A stretch of 64,000 nt of DNA from Streptomyces sp. SID8374. Its GTDB lineage: Bacteria > Actinomycetota > Actinomycetes > Streptomycetales > Streptomycetaceae. The stretch lies in assembly GCF_009865135.1 (NCBI RefSeq), contig NZ_WWGH01000002.1, positions 1,054,001 to 1,118,000 on the forward strand. The letters run 5' to 3'. Positions 56,617 to 64,000 of this stretch are shown here, in pieces. The position numbers and the translations under genes were made by a program. Each line of letters begins with the position of its first letter. The first letter of the stretch is position 1. The notes beneath the pieces were generated by a model. It was not told the origin of the DNA, did no database searches, and saw nothing but the letters and a program-made list of their open reading frames with translations.

Positions 56617-56808
56617 ATAGCGGGATGCAAGGTCCAGTAGGGAGCCAAGTGACAGGACGTGTCAAGGGTGTTGCCACAGGTGCGGCGCGCGAATCGGCCG
56701 TAAGGGGAGAAAGCCGCCCCTGCGCGAGGGCGCACGGTGCCGAGGAGTCCGCGAGGTCTCAACTCGGGAAAGACTGGCGTCCCAACGTGCATTCGATCTT
56801 GCTCAGTT

Positions 56809-56835
56809 GGCGACAAGTGGACTATACCTGTCGCC
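56809..56835. promoter_or_regulatory. Inverted repeat with DasR-like core upstream of ngcE
   Basis: GGCGACA (56809-56815) and TGTCGCC (56829-56835) flank the core AGTGGACTATACC. The 16-mer AGTGGACTATACCTGT shares 11 positions with the DasR consensus ACTGGTCTAGACCACT. It may be a DasR site or belong to another sugar regulator. Confidence 0.45.
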
Positions 56836-57083
56836 ATCTGCACAGCCGTTTCCGACGGATGCGCACACGGGGGAACAAGGGGACGGCCGCGAGGGCGTCA
56901 TGGACGCCCTGGCGGTACGGTTCTCCGACCACCCCCACTCCGCCGGTTCTTTTCTCCGGTACACCTGCATATCTGCACGACCCGAGCGCAACCGACCGCG
57001 GTGGCGGGGCCCTTCGCCTGAGGCGAATTTTCGACGGGTGACCGGTACACCGCCTGAGTCCTGGAGAAGGCGAGGACTTGAGC

Positions 57084-58532
57084 ATGGGATCCACCTCCGC
57101 TCAGAACAATGAGGGCCTTGGCCGTCGCGATCTGATCAAGCGTTCTGCCGCACTCGGCCTGATCGCTGTTCCGACGATGAGCTTCCTCTCCGCCTGCGCG
57201 AGCGGCAGCGGCGACAGCGACGACAACAAGGTCGAAAAGGGCGAGAAGAGCGAGAAGAACCCGCTGGCCGTCAACGGCAGCGCCCCGCTGGAGATCGTGA
57301 TCTTCGACGGCGGGTTCGGCACCAAGTACGCGGAGGACGCCCGGGACGTCTACAAGAAGACCTACCCCGAGGCGCAGGTCAAGTTCTCCGCGACGCAGAA
57401 GATCCAGTCGGTCCTCCAGCCGCGCTTCAACGGCGGCACCCCGCCGGACCTGATCGACAACTCCGGTGCCCAGCAGATGGACATGGGCGTCCTGGTCGGC
57501 AAGAAGCAGCTCACCGACCTCACCCCGCTGCTGGACGCCCCGTCCATCGACGACCCCGCCAAGACGGTCCGCGACACCCTGCGGCCCGGCATCGTCGAGA
57601 TGGGCCAGTTCGACGGCGACCCGGTCTGGATCATGTACTACGCGTACACGGTCTACGGCGTCTGGTACTCCCAGACCGCGCTGGACAAGCTGGACGCCAC
57701 GTACCCGGAGACCTGGGACGACATGCTCGCGCTCTGCGCGAAGGCGAAGAAGCAGGGCATCGCCGGCTGGACCTACCCCGGCAAGCACCCTTACTACATC
57801 CCGTTCTCGCTCTACCCGTTCATCGGGAAGATCGGCGGCGTCGAGGTCCTGAACGCCATCGACAACCTGGAGCCGAAGGCCTGGGAGCACCCCGCGGTCA
57901 AGGCGGCCTTCGAGGCGTACTACGAGCTCTACGCCAAGGGCTACATCCTCAAGGGCACCCCGGGCCTGGACCACCGCGGTTCGCAGGGCGCCTGGGCCCG
58001 CGGCAAGGCGCTGTTCATCCCGAACGGCTCCTGGGTCGAGAACGAGGAAGCGGCCATCATCCCCAAGGACTTCAAGCTGTCCGTGGGCGCCCCCTCCTCC
58101 CTCGACTCCTCGGACAAGCTGCCCTTCGGCACCATCTGGGCGTCCGGCGGCGAGCCGTTCATCGTCCCGGCCAAGGCGAAGAACCCGGCGGGCGGCATGG
58201 AGCAGCTGCGCATCATGCTCAGCGAGGCCTCCTCCAAGTCCTTCACCACCAACACCAAGTCGCTCTCCGCCTTCAACGGCGGCACCGACGGCATCGAGTT
58301 GTCGGACGGCCTGAAGTCCGGTGTCGCGGCCCTGGAGAAGGCCGGCACCAATGTGGTCAACCCCCGTCTCCAGGACTGGTACGTGAAGCTCCAGAAGGAG
58401 CAGATCGGCGTCGCGGCGCTCGGCGAGATGATGGCCGGCCGCGCCACCCCGGCCGAGACCATCAAGAAGATCCAGGCGTTCGCCGACGCGGCCGCCAAGG
58501 ACCAGTCCATCAAGCACTTCAGGCACCAGTGA
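57084..58532 (+). CDS. ngcE: NgcE: GlcNAc/chitobiose ABC importer, substrate-binding lipoprotein
   Basis: The 482-residue extracellular solute-binding protein has a twin-arginine plus lipobox signal (GRRDLIKRS and LSAC, Cys near residue 36). Periplasmic-binding-fold blocks include WTYPGKHPYYIPF and GSWVEN. Gene order with two permeases, a ROK regulator and xylF matches ngcEFG-rok7B7-xyl in S. coelicolor, so N-acetylglucosamine and N,N'-diacetylchitobiose are the expected ligands. ATG at 57084 with GAGGA eight bases before; a TTG two codons earlier is possible. As usual for Streptomyces sugar importers no ATPase gene is present; MsiK is presumably shared. Confidence 0.88.
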   Translation: MGSTSAQNNEGLGRRDLIKRSAALGLIAVPTMSFLSACASGSGDSDDNKVEKGEKSEKNPLAVNGSAPLEIVIFDGGFGTKYAEDARDVYKKTYPEAQVKFSATQKIQSVLQPRFNGGTPPDLIDNSGAQQMDMGVLVGKKQLTDLTPLLDAPSIDDPAKTVRDTLRPGIVEMGQFDGDPVWIMYYAYTVYGVWYSQTALDKLDATYPETWDDMLALCAKAKKQGIAGWTYPGKHPYYIPFSLYPFIGKIGGVEVLNAIDNLEPKAWEHPAVKAAFEAYYELYAKGYILKGTPGLDHRGSQGAWARGKALFIPNGSWVENEEAAIIPKDFKLSVGAPSSLDSSDKLPFGTIWASGGEPFIVPAKAKNPAGGMEQLRIMLSEASSKSFTTNTKSLSAFNGGTDGIELSDGLKSGVAALEKAGTNVVNPRLQDWYVKLQKEQIGVAALGEMMAGRATPAETIKKIQAFADAAAKDQSIKHFRHQ

Positions 58533-58581
58533 TCACGCGTCACCAGCGGCAGCAGCTCGGGGAAGGTCGGAGTCGGTAACG

Positions 58582-59502
58582 ATGCAACACGGTAAGTACC
58601 GGTTCATAGTCGGGTTCTTGGTGGCCCCGATGTCGTTGTATGTCATCTTCGTCATCTGGCCGTTCATCCAGTCCATCTACTACTCGTTCACGGACTGGAC
58701 AGGTCTGAGCCCCGACTTCAAGATGGTCGGGTTCGACAACTACACCAAGATGCTCGACGACGACATCTTCTGGAAATCGCTACAGCACAGTGTGCTGCTG
58801 GCCGTTCTGCTGCCGCTGGTGACGCTGGGCCTCGCGCTCTTCTTCGCCTTCATGCTCAACGTGGGCGGCCGGCGCCGCAAGGGCGCCGCCGTCACCGGCG
58901 TACGGGGCTCCGGCTTCTACAAGATCGCCTACTTCTTCCCGCAGGTGCTCTCGATCGCGATCGTGGCCATCCTGTTCCAGTTCGCCTTCGACCCGGCCCA
59001 GGGCATGGTCAACGGCACGCTCAAGGCCGTGGGCTTCGACGACGTACCGGACTGGCTGGGCGATCCGAACCTGGCCCTGTGGGTCATCATGGCGGTCCTC
59101 GTCTGGTGCACCACCGGCTTCTTCGTGGTGCTGTTCTCCGCGGGCATGGCCTCCATCCCCAAGGACTTCTACGAAGCCGCCCTGCTGGACGGGGCGAGCC
59201 GCTTCACGACCTTCTTCCGGATCACGCTGCCCCTGCTGTGGGACACGGTCCAGTCCGGCTGGGTCTACATGGGCATCCTGGCCCTCGGCGCCGAGGGCTT
59301 CGCCATCGTCCACATCATGAGCGTCGGCCCCGGCGGGCCCGACTACTCGACCACCGTCCTGCCGCTGTACGTCTACCAGGCGGCGTTCCGTGACGGACAG
59401 GCGGGCTACGCGACCACGATCGGTGTCGCCCTGCTCATCGTGACCCTGGCGTTCGCCGCCATCGTCATGCGGGTGGGCCGGCGCGAGCGGCTGGAGTTCT
59501 GA
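58582..59502 (+). CDS. ngcF: NgcF: ABC sugar importer permease
   Basis: The 306-residue inner-membrane permease of the MalF type has about six helices and the EAA loop EAALLDGASRFTTFFRITLPLL, which contacts the ATPase. Its stop TGA overlaps the ATG of ngcG by one base. Works with NgcE and NgcG. Confidence 0.9.
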   Translation: MQHGKYRFIVGFLVAPMSLYVIFVIWPFIQSIYYSFTDWTGLSPDFKMVGFDNYTKMLDDDIFWKSLQHSVLLAVLLPLVTLGLALFFAFMLNVGGRRRKGAAVTGVRGSGFYKIAYFFPQVLSIAIVAILFQFAFDPAQGMVNGTLKAVGFDDVPDWLGDPNLALWVIMAVLVWCTTGFFVVLFSAGMASIPKDFYEAALLDGASRFTTFFRITLPLLWDTVQSGWVYMGILALGAEGFAIVHIMSVGPGGPDYSTTVLPLYVYQAAFRDGQAGYATTIGVALLIVTLAFAAIVMRVGRRERLEF

Positions 59503-60431
59503 TGAAGACCACTGACACCCCTCCCTCCGGCACCGACGCGTCCAAGGTGCCCGCCCAGCGCACCGGCACGGACCCCAAGGGCTCCTCCGCCCCCGCGAAG
59601 AGCAGCGAGGGCCAGGTCCTCAACGTCTTCTCGCACGGGATGCTCATCCTGTGGGCGATCATGGTCGTGCTGCCGCTGTTCTGGGCGGTGATGTCCTCGT
59701 TCAAGACCGACTCGGACATCTTCAACACCCCCTGGTCGCTGCCGAGCTCGCTGAGCTTCGACGCCTGGGGCCGGGCCTGGAGCCAGGCCCATATGAGCGA
59801 GTATTTCCTGAACACCATCCTGGTGGTGGGCGGTTCGCTCGTCGGCACCCTGGTCCTCGGGTCGATGGCCGCCTATGTGCTCGCGCGCTTCGAGTTCCCG
59901 GGCAACCGCTTCATTTACTTCTTGTTCGTCGGCGGCATGAGCTTCCCGATCATGCTGGCGCTGGTCCCGCTGTTCTTCGTCATGGACAACATGGGGCTGC
60001 TGAACACGATCCACGGCCTGATCCTCGTGTACATCGCGTACTCGCTGCCGTTCACCGTGTTCTTCCTGACCTCGTTCTTCCGTACGCTGCCGACCTCGGT
60101 GGCGGAGGCGTCGATCATCGACGGGGCCTCGCACACCCGGACGTTCTTCCAGGTGATGCTGCCGATGGCCAAGCCCGGTCTGATCAGCGTCGGCATCTTC
60201 AACTTCCTGGGGCAGTGGAACCAGTACATGCTGCCGACGGTGCTCAACACCGACCCGGAGAAGCGGGTGCTCGCCCAGGGGCTGGTGGAGCTGGCCTCCA
60301 GCCAGGGGTACAAGGGCGACTACTCGGGCCTCTTCGCGGGCCTGGTGATCGCGATGCTCCCGGTGCTGGCGGCGTACATCATCTTCCAGCGCCAGGTCGT
60401 CTCCGGTCTGACCGCGGGCGCGCTCAAGTAG
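59502..60431 (+). CDS. ngcG: NgcG: ABC sugar importer permease
   Basis: The 309-residue MalG-type permease has a Pro/Thr-rich cytosolic N-terminus (residues 1-38), six helices and the EAA loop EASIIDGASHTRTFFQVMLP. It ends the ngc operon at a large hairpin. Confidence 0.9.
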   Translation: MKTTDTPPSGTDASKVPAQRTGTDPKGSSAPAKSSEGQVLNVFSHGMLILWAIMVVLPLFWAVMSSFKTDSDIFNTPWSLPSSLSFDAWGRAWSQAHMSEYFLNTILVVGGSLVGTLVLGSMAAYVLARFEFPGNRFIYFLFVGGMSFPIMLALVPLFFVMDNMGLLNTIHGLILVYIAYSLPFTVFFLTSFFRTLPTSVAEASIIDGASHTRTFFQVMLPMAKPGLISVGIFNFLGQWNQYMLPTVLNTDPEKRVLAQGLVELASSQGYKGDYSGLFAGLVIAMLPVLAAYIIFQRQVVSGLTAGALK

Positions 60432-60464
60432 GTCACGCGTCAGCAGAAGAAGGTCACATATCCA

Positions 60465-60517
60465 CAACGGCCCGGTGCCCCGGCGGAGATCATCTCCACC
60501 GGGGCACCGGGCCGTTG
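60465..60517. terminator. Terminator of the ngcEFG operon
   Basis: Perfect 19-bp arms (60465-60483 and 60499-60517); the 15 bases between them pair further through GGAGAT/ATCTCC, so nearly the whole segment can fold into one stem. It lies 33 bp after the ngcG stop. Confidence 0.9.
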
Positions 60518-60658
60518 CGGGGTGCGCGCCGGTGCTCAGGTCTTGACGGAAGGCACCCCCGAACGGTCAGCTTAGAGTTCACATGTTGGAGGAAGCCGGG
60601 GTGTCATCGCTGCTGCCCCGGCCGGGGTGGTCCTCTGGGCCGCCCGCCAAGGGCAGGA

Positions 60659-61870
60659 GTGGATGAGTCGATGGAGACTCCCGGGTCGCAGACATCGCTG
60701 CACAGGGCCAATCTGGAGCGGGTCGTACGCGCCGTACGGATGGCGGGGTCGCTCACCCAGGCGGAGATCGCCCGGAGCACCGGCCTCTCCGCGGCCACGG
60801 TCTCCAATATCGTCCGGGAGCTGAAGGACGGCGGGACGGTCGAGGTGACGCCCACCTCGGCGGGCGGCCGGCGGGCCCGCAGCGTCTCCCTCAGCGGGGA
60901 CGCGGGCATCGTCATCGGGGTCGACTTCGGCCACACCCACCTGCGGGTCGCCGTCGGCAACCTGGCCCACCAGGTGCTGGCCGAGGAGTCCGAGCCGCTG
61001 GATGTCGACGCCTCCTCCGCGGAGGGGTTCGACCGGGCCGAAGTGCTGGTCAACCGGCTGATCGAGGCCACCGGGATAGGCCCGGACAAGATCATCGGCA
61101 TCGGTCTCGGTGTGCCGGGCCCCATCGACGTCGAGTCCGGAACGCTGGGCTCCACCTCGATCCTGCCGGGCTGGACGGGCATCAACCCCAGCGAGGAGCT
61201 CTCCGGCCGCCTCGGCGTCCCGGTGTACGTCGACAACGACGCCAACCTCGGAGCCCTGGGCGAGCTGGTCTGGGGGAGCGGGCGGGGCGTCAAGGACCTC
61301 GCGTACATCAAGGTCGCCAGCGGGGTCGGCGCCGGTCTGGTGATCGACGGGACCATCTACCGGGGCCCCGGCGGCACGGCCGGCGAGATCGGCCACATCA
61401 CCCTGGACGAGTCCGGCCCGGTCTGCCGCTGCGGCAACCGCGGCTGCCTGGAGACCTTCACCGCCGCGCGCTACGTGCTGCCGCTGCTCCAGCCCAGCCA
61501 CGGCCCCGGGCTCACCATGGAGCGGGTGGTCCAGCTGGCCCGTGAGGGCGATCCGGGGTGCCGCCGGGTGATCGGGGACGTCGGCCGCCACATAGGCAGC
61601 GGCGTCGCCAACCTGTGCAACCTGCTCAACCCCAGCCGGGTCGTCCTCGGCGGCTCGCTGGCGGAGGCCGGGGAGCTGGTCCTGGGGCCCATACGGGACT
61701 CCGTGTCGCGTTACGCGATACCCAGCGCGGCCCGGCAGCTCTCGGTGCTCCCCGGGGCCCTGGGCGGCCGTGCCGAGGTGCTGGGCGCCCTGGCCCTGGT
61801 GCTGAGCGAGATGGGGGATTCAACCCTTTTGGAGAGCACCCTCCCTGCGGCGACTCCTGCCTTCACTTAG
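60659..61870 (+). CDS. rok7B7: ROK-family transcriptional regulator (Rok7B7 type)
   Basis: The 403-residue regulator has an N-terminal winged helix (LTQAEIARSTGLSAATVSNIV) and a ROK sugar-kinase-like domain with the zinc motif CRCGNRGCLE, GVDFGHTHLRVAV and GGTAGEIGHITLDE. Its position between ngcEFG and xylF matches S. coelicolor Rok7B7 (SCO6008), which influences xylose use, carbon catabolite repression and antibiotic production. GTG at 60659 is preferred for its AAGGG at five bases; ATG at 60671 is the alternative. Confidence 0.88.
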   Translation: MDESMETPGSQTSLHRANLERVVRAVRMAGSLTQAEIARSTGLSAATVSNIVRELKDGGTVEVTPTSAGGRRARSVSLSGDAGIVIGVDFGHTHLRVAVGNLAHQVLAEESEPLDVDASSAEGFDRAEVLVNRLIEATGIGPDKIIGIGLGVPGPIDVESGTLGSTSILPGWTGINPSEELSGRLGVPVYVDNDANLGALGELVWGSGRGVKDLAYIKVASGVGAGLVIDGTIYRGPGGTAGEIGHITLDESGPVCRCGNRGCLETFTAARYVLPLLQPSHGPGLTMERVVQLAREGDPGCRRVIGDVGRHIGSGVANLCNLLNPSRVVLGGSLAEAGELVLGPIRDSVSRYAIPSAARQLSVLPGALGGRAEVLGALALVLSEMGDSTLLESTLPAATPAFT

Positions 61871-61900
61871 ATAACGAATGGCACCGTTGTCATCTCGTTA
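61870..61900. promoter_or_regulatory. Candidate operator of the xylF promoter
   Basis: GATAACG (61870-61876) and CGTTGTC (61885-61891) form an inverted repeat with one mismatch. TAACGA (61872) and TCGTTA (61895) form a second, wider one. The site touches the rok7B7 stop and lies 100 bp before xylF; Rok7B7 is the obvious candidate to bind. Confidence 0.5.
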
Positions 61901-61990
61901 AGGATTTACTCCTTGACGCTGGCGCTGCGGCCGAGTTGACTTCCAGCCACCTCGGCCGCAACGTCGCGGCCTCGTCAGGGAGGTTCGAGA

Positions 61991-63103
61991 ATGAACACGC
62001 GTATGCGTCGTGCCGCCGTTGCCGTTGCCGCCACCACGATGGCGATCTCGCTGGCCGCTTGCGGGAGCGCCAAGGAGTCCGGCGACAAGGCCGAAAAGGG
62101 CTCGGAGAAGAAGGGCAACGACCTGAAGATAGGTCTGCTCCTCCCCGAGAACCAGACGGCCCGTTACGAGAAGTTCGACCGTCCGATCATCGAGAAGAAG
62201 ATCGACGAGCTCACGGACGGCAAGGCGAAGGTCACCTACAACAACGCCAAGCAGGACGCGACCACTCAGGCGCAGCAGATCGACACGATGATCACCAACA
62301 AGGTCGACGCGCTGATCATCGGTGCCGTGGACGCCAAGGCGATCGAGAACAGCGTCAAGAAGGCCAAGGACGCCGGCATCCCGGTCGTCGCCTTCGACCG
62401 CCTCGCCGAGGGCCCGATCGACGCCTACACCTCCTTCGACAACGAAGAGGTCGGCCGCGCACAGGGCACCGCGCTCCTGGAGGCCCTGGGCGACAAGGCC
62501 GACGGCGCCACGATCGTGATGATGAACGGCGCGATCACCGACCCGAACGCCGCGCTCTTCAAGAAGGGCGCCAAGTCCGTCCTCGACGGCAAGGTGAAGT
62601 ACGGCAAGGAGTACGACACCAAGGAGTGGAAGCCGGAGAACGCCAACGCCAACATGGAAGCGGCGATCACCGCGCTCGGCAAGGACAAGATCGACGGCGT
62701 CTACTCCGCCAACGACGGCATGGCGGGCGGCATCATCACCGCCCTCAAGGGCGCCGGCCTCTCCCCGCTCCCCCCGGTCACCGGCCAGGACGCCGAGCTG
62801 GCGGGCGTGCAGCGCATCGTCACCGGTGAGCAGTTCATGAGCGTCTACAAGTCCTACCCGGCGGAGGGCGTCGTCGCCGCCGAGATGGCCGTCGCGCTCG
62901 CCAAGGGCGAGAAGCTGGACTCGATCGCCACCTCGAAGGTCGACAACGCCAGCCAGAAGGGCATCCCCACGGTCCTCGTCCCGGTCATCTCGCTGACCAA
63001 GGACAACATCAAGGACACCGTGGTCAAGGACGGCATCTGGACGCTGGACGAGATCTGCTCGGGCAAGTACAAGGCCTCCTGCGACAAGATCGGCCTGAAG
63101 TAG
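61991..63103 (+). CDS. xylF: XylF: xylose-type ABC importer, substrate-binding lipoprotein
   Basis: The 370-residue lipoprotein has a lipobox SLAACGS near residue 24, a Lys/Glu/Gly linker, and a periplasmic-binding fold of the ribose/xylose family (KIGLLLPENQTARYEKFDRP, VVAFDRLAEGP, SANDGMAGGIITAL, VTGQDAELAGVQRI). It matches XylF. GGGAGG precedes the ATG. The xylG ATPase gene follows after a 453-base gap interrupted by a repeat element. Confidence 0.9.
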   Translation: MNTRMRRAAVAVAATTMAISLAACGSAKESGDKAEKGSEKKGNDLKIGLLLPENQTARYEKFDRPIIEKKIDELTDGKAKVTYNNAKQDATTQAQQIDTMITNKVDALIIGAVDAKAIENSVKKAKDAGIPVVAFDRLAEGPIDAYTSFDNEEVGRAQGTALLEALGDKADGATIVMMNGAITDPNAALFKKGAKSVLDGKVKYGKEYDTKEWKPENANANMEAAITALGKDKIDGVYSANDGMAGGIITALKGAGLSPLPPVTGQDAELAGVQRIVTGEQFMSVYKSYPAEGVVAAEMAVALAKGEKLDSIATSKVDNASQKGIPTVLVPVISLTKDNIKDTVVKDGIWTLDEICSGKYKASCDKIGLK

Positions 63104-63556
63104 GCCCTGGGGCGTGTCCGGCGGATCTTGACCGGGTCCGCGACGCCTGGCACGGCGCCTCGCCGCGTTGCCGAAACGCCCGAATCGCTCCGCGATGAGG
63201 ACGTTCCAGCGCCTTGCGATGCACCGCACCGGACGCCGCGGCCTACCCGGCCCTGATCCGCCGGACACACCCCAGGTGGCGTCCGACCGGTCACGGCCGG
63301 CAGGACGCCCCCTCCCGCCGTACGCCCGACGCGTCCTCGCGAAGGCGCCACGGCATCACCGCCCGCGCACGGGCCCGCCGCACAGCGGTCCGCGCGCGCC
63401 ACGAAGCCTGTCCGGTGTCCCGCCCACCAACCGTCCCGCTACCGGGCGGGGCGCCGGACGGAACGCTTCCCCCTTTTTCTGTTCTTCTGCTCGACCGCCG
63501 CGCCTTCCCCCGGGCGCGGCATCCCCGCCGGTCAGGCGGCGAAGGAGATGGTTCAC
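63104..63556. other. Intergenic region between xylF and xylG
   Basis: No gene. The left part is a 171-bp MITE-like element (63106-63276). The rest (63277-63556) has no recognised feature until the AAGGAG ribosome site of xylG, apart from a pyrimidine-rich tract near 63470. Confidence 0.6.
63106..63276. mobile_element. MITE-like element with 22-bp terminal inverted repeats
   Basis: The ends (63106-63127 and 63255-63276) are inverted copies matching at 21 of 22 positions, including GTGTCCGGCGGATC. The inside has no protein-coding frame and is GC-rich with internal symmetry. The terminal sequence resembles short elements scattered in many Streptomyces chromosomes. A target duplication is not clear. 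It begins two bases past the xylF stop and so could end or modulate transcription into xylG. Confidence 0.75.
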
Positions 63557-64000
63557 GTGACCGCTACGCCCGTGTTGGCGTTGCGAGGGGTCTCCAAGCG
63601 ATTCGGTGCCGTCCAGGTACTCACCGATGTAGAGCTTGAGGTCCACGCCGGTGAGGTGGTCGCCCTGGTGGGCGACAACGGCGCCGGTAAATCAACGCTG
63701 GTCAAGACGATCGCCGGAGTGCACCCCATCGATGAGGGAGTCATCGAGTGGGAGGGCGAGGCGGTCGCGATCGACAAGCCGCACGACGCCCAGAACCTCG
63801 GCGTCGCCACCGTCTATCAGGACCTCGCGCTGTGCGACAACATCGATGTCGTCGGCAACCTCTACCTGGGCCGGGAGCTGCGCCGCTTCGGCATCCTGGA
63901 CGAGGTGGAGATGGAGCGCCGCTCCCGCGAGCTGCTCTCCACGCTCTCCATCCGGATCCCGAGCGTCCGCATCCCGATCGCCTCGCTCTCCGGCGGCCAG
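63557..64000 (+). CDS. xylG: XylG: sugar ABC importer ATPase (C-terminus beyond right edge)
   Basis: The first 148 residues of a ribose/xylose-type ATPase are present: Walker A GDNGAGKST, Q-loop VYQDLAL and the ABC signature LSGGQ at the very end. Two ATPase domains are expected in the full protein. GTG at 63557 lies nine bases after AAGGAG; an in-frame ATG at 63548 abuts that site and is less likely. Confidence 0.9.
   Translation, partial: MTATPVLALRGVSKRFGAVQVLTDVELEVHAGEVVALVGDNGAGKSTLVKTIAGVHPIDEGVIEWEGEAVAIDKPHDAQNLGVATVYQDLALCDNIDVVGNLYLGRELRRFGILDEVEMERRSRELLSTLSIRIPSVRIPIASLSGGQ

Larger units (their letters stand above)
56575..57083. other. Divergent promoter region between GH92 and ngcE
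   Basis: No gene is seen in 509 bases. It contains the GH92 operator palindrome (56605-56616) and the ngcE-side inverted repeat (56809-56835). Confidence 0.55.

Noticed and set aside
63101..63281. Target-site duplication for the MITE-like element
   Set aside because: The bases flanking the two ends do not form a convincing direct repeat, so none is claimed.

Overview
The window is high-GC actinobacterial DNA with GTG and TTG starts, strong GGAGG ribosome binding sites, TTA codons confined to one gene among those I read, and long antisense open frames. It is chromosomal Streptomyces. The right third follows a gene order I know from the S. coelicolor chromosome around SCO5998-SCO6010: a MurA homologue with an HTH domain, aconitase, ngcEFG, the ROK regulator rok7B7, then xylFG. 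The left and middle parts look strain-variable.

Layout. (1) 1-6042: cell-surface polysaccharide genes. A secreted propeller/FN3/LamG protein runs off the left edge and overlaps gmd; divergent fcl completes GDP-fucose synthesis; a polyprenyl glycosylphosphotransferase follows. (2) 6420-9303: two paralogous secreted Ig-fold proteins, the larger ending in an LAATG sortase signal, behind a perfect 11+7+11 bp iron box. (3) 9437-12708: a PAS-GAF-SpoIIE-HATPase phosphatase and AlkB. (4) 12789-17421: choline to glycine betaine operon (aldehyde dehydrogenase, APC permease, GMC dehydrogenase), with a decayed secreted peptidase gene behind it. (5) 18126-19714: surface protein, class F sortase and a 45-residue membrane protein.

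(6) 19886-32538 is the most unusual region. Two divergently arranged operons each carry an AtuA-like (DUF1446) protein, a DUF4387 protein and a closely related MFS transporter. One also has a tartrate-dehydrogenase-like enzyme, a 2-hydroxyacid dehydrogenase and a second MFS pump; the other ends in an alpha/beta hydrolase. A GntR and a LysR regulator sit between them. I read this as an uncharacterised catabolic system for hydroxylated organic acids, with its chemistry unproven.

(7) 32774-36805: a DoxX-like protein and a compact terpenoid cluster (terpene synthase convergent with a methyltransferase-P450 pair). (8) 37114-40871: a YtrA-type GntR pair with a 26-bp operator, a small SARP regulator with five TTA codons, and two small secreted proteins. 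(9) 40982-48191: a small membrane protein, PAP2 phosphatase, HTH-MurA fusion, DUF4236 protein and two hydrolases. (10) 48513-52645: aconitase with a palindromic operator, a membrane-anchored protein and a histidine phosphatase. (11) 52702-64000: GH92 mannosidase, ngcEFG importer, ROK regulator and xylFG importer. A 171-bp MITE-like element lies between xylF and xylG, and xylG is cut by the right edge.

Many convergent or terminal genes end in long perfect hairpins, which supports the gene boundaries given. I saw no tRNA, rRNA, CRISPR array or complete insertion sequence.
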